From assembly GCA_045568115.1 (NCBI GenBank), contig JBJLBO010000001.1, positions 372,001-436,000 of the forward strand: a stretch of 64,000 nt of DNA, given 5' to 3'. Within the stretch, counting starts at the first letter, position 1, and each line of letters begins with the position of its first letter. Both the position numbers and the translations under genes were made by a program. Under the pieces are notes generated by a model. That model did not search any database. It had not been told where the DNA came from and saw only the letters and a list, made by a program, of their open reading frames with translations. This DNA comes from MGIIb-O1 sp002457595. GTDB lineage: Archaea; Thermoplasmatota; Poseidoniia; Poseidoniales; Thalassarchaeaceae. Below, piece by piece: positions 63,320-64,000 of this stretch.

Positions 63320-64000
63320 TCACTGAGACTCTCTCAACCAGACCTTCATTGTACAAGTCTGGCAAATTGGTCTACTGGTTATCTCGCCGCATTCTTGACA
63401 ATGAGAAACTTCTGTGTGCGGATCTATATTTGCTGCCTTATGGAGTTCGCGAATCTGTTCTAGTGCGTGGAGTAATCCATGACGTGCACCAGGAGTCTGT
63501 TCCTCAAGTGAAGCAATAATTGAACGGCTTTGTTGACGCATTGCACCTTGTGCATGCGGACAATCTCCATGATGAATAGGAAGTCCCTTGCTGATAGCAT
63601 GAGCATGTATTTCCTGTTCAGGAATCCACCTTAAGGGCACAATTCGAGGAGCCAAACCTTCGATTGGGTTTTCAGTATGAGGCGCAAGACGAACTGAACG
63701 ATCAATCTCACCTTTTTGCAGATTCATCAGAATTGATTGGGCCATGTCATCTAGATTGTGACCGAGTGCCATAACATCGGCATTTACCTTATTAGCCAGA
63801 GCATTCAGACTCTGACGCCTGAATACGCCACAGTATGAACAAGGCATCATTCCTTTAGCCTGATCATGATTTTCTGCCATTAGAGGCATTCTTCGGACAA
63901 CTTCATCCATTCGCTCGAATCCCATTTCCTCATAGCTCAAAGTGACAAACTCAATTGATAATGACTCTGCTAATTGCCGTGCACATTCTAGAGAAGGGGA
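63320..64000 (-). CDS. tRNA 2-thiolation protein, TtuA/Ncs6 family (partial, N-terminus off the window)
   Basis: 226 codons are visible; the frame is open through the right edge, so the N-terminal PP-loop (SGGKDS) lies outside. Seen are CSYCGVFRR, GHNLDDMAQSILMNL, IHHGDCPHA, and a C-terminal zinc finger with HCQECG and CQTC. These are the TtuA/Ncs6 pattern: Cys in the active site and flanking zinc fingers. They thiolate U34 or U54 of tRNA, using a ubiquitin-like sulfur carrier. Its direction is the same as the oxygenase, with 79 bases between. Confidence 0.9.
   Translation of the reverse strand, partial: SPSLECARQLAESLSIEFVTLSYEEMGFERMDEVVRRMPLMAENHDQAKGMMPCSYCGVFRRQSLNALANKVNADVMALGHNLDDMAQSILMNLQKGEIDRSVRLAPHTENPIEGLAPRIVPLRWIPEQEIHAHAISKGLPIHHGDCPHAQGAMRQQSRSIIASLEEQTPGARHGLLHALEQIRELHKAANIDPHTEVSHCQECGEITSRPICQTCTMKVWLRESQ

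Noticed and set aside
1..64000. Mobile elements or CRISPR
   Set aside because: No transposase/integrase, direct-repeat-spacer pattern or terminal inverted repeats were seen.

Overview
The window reads as a chromosome segment of a planktonic euryarchaeon, most likely Marine Group II (Candidatus Poseidoniales, Thermoplasmatota). Archaeal informational genes (Orc1/Cdc6, group II chaperonin, Bud32, Taw1, a TtuA/Ncs6-type tRNA thiolase, a PPAT/GTP-dependent dephospho-CoA kinase fusion) sit among bacterial-looking metabolic genes (DnaK, GlpX, class I aldolase, crotonases, aldehyde dehydrogenase) and many secreted or lipid-anchored proteins. Genes are tightly packed on both strands. I see no IS element, integrase, CRISPR array or rRNA. 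The assignment is inferred from gene content, not from a marker search.

Layout. 0-6.7 kb: orc1/cdc6, a membrane protein, the CoA-biosynthesis fusion, a structured GC-rich non-coding block (2887-3221), a large unknown winged-helix protein, a repeat-rich intergenic stretch near 6.0 kb and two tandem small winged-helix paralogues. 6.7-9.3 kb: class I aldolase, GlpX and MoaC. 9.3-13.6 kb: ferredoxin plus CrtI-like oxidoreductase, MoaE, a geranylgeranyl-reductase-like flavoprotein and a crotonase. 13.7-22.5 kb: cold-shock protein, cupredoxin, second crotonase, proline-rich membrane protein, RdgB-Bud32, NadA, a PAP2 membrane protein with a large extra domain, an Mrp/ApbC ATPase with an unusual insertion, an ArsC-like phosphatase and tRNA-Gly(GCC). 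22.6-30.8 kb: a 1010-residue surface protein, agmatinase-type hydrolase, secreted M14 carboxypeptidase and M17 aminopeptidase.

30.8-38.6 kb: a protein-quality module (Hsp20-like, DnaK, divergent thermosome) with an inverted repeat at the Hsp20-like promoter, then SDR-type threonine dehydrogenase, CTP synthase and two small membrane proteins. 38.7-44.1 kb: a three-gene FtsX/MacB-type ABC system in which the permease carries an N-terminal DUF805 domain and one ATPase carries an AbrB-like segment and a zinc ribbon. 44.1-51.2 kb: Taw1, LURP-one-like protein, two YbjQ-type proteins, an RloA3-like aspartyl protease, IMP dehydrogenase, a sodium:solute symporter and a 44-residue membrane protein.

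51.2-56.5 kb: large lipoprotein, TolB-like lipoprotein and small membrane proteins. 56.5-63.2 kb: a CoA-thioester catabolic cluster with a 2-phosphoglycerate-kinase-like protein, aldehyde dehydrogenase, PaaG-like isomerase, SDR, SemiSWEET, 3-hydroxyacyl-CoA dehydrogenase, an unknown partner and a PaaA/BoxB-like diiron oxygenase. Together these resemble an aerobic epoxy-CoA ring-degradation route. The window ends inside a tRNA thiolation gene.

The points I consider most worth follow-up are the structured RNA at 2.9-3.2 kb (possibly a circularly permuted RNase P RNA), the Ig-like insertion in Mrp, the DUF805-FtsX system and its odd ATPase, and the epoxidase-type CoA cluster.
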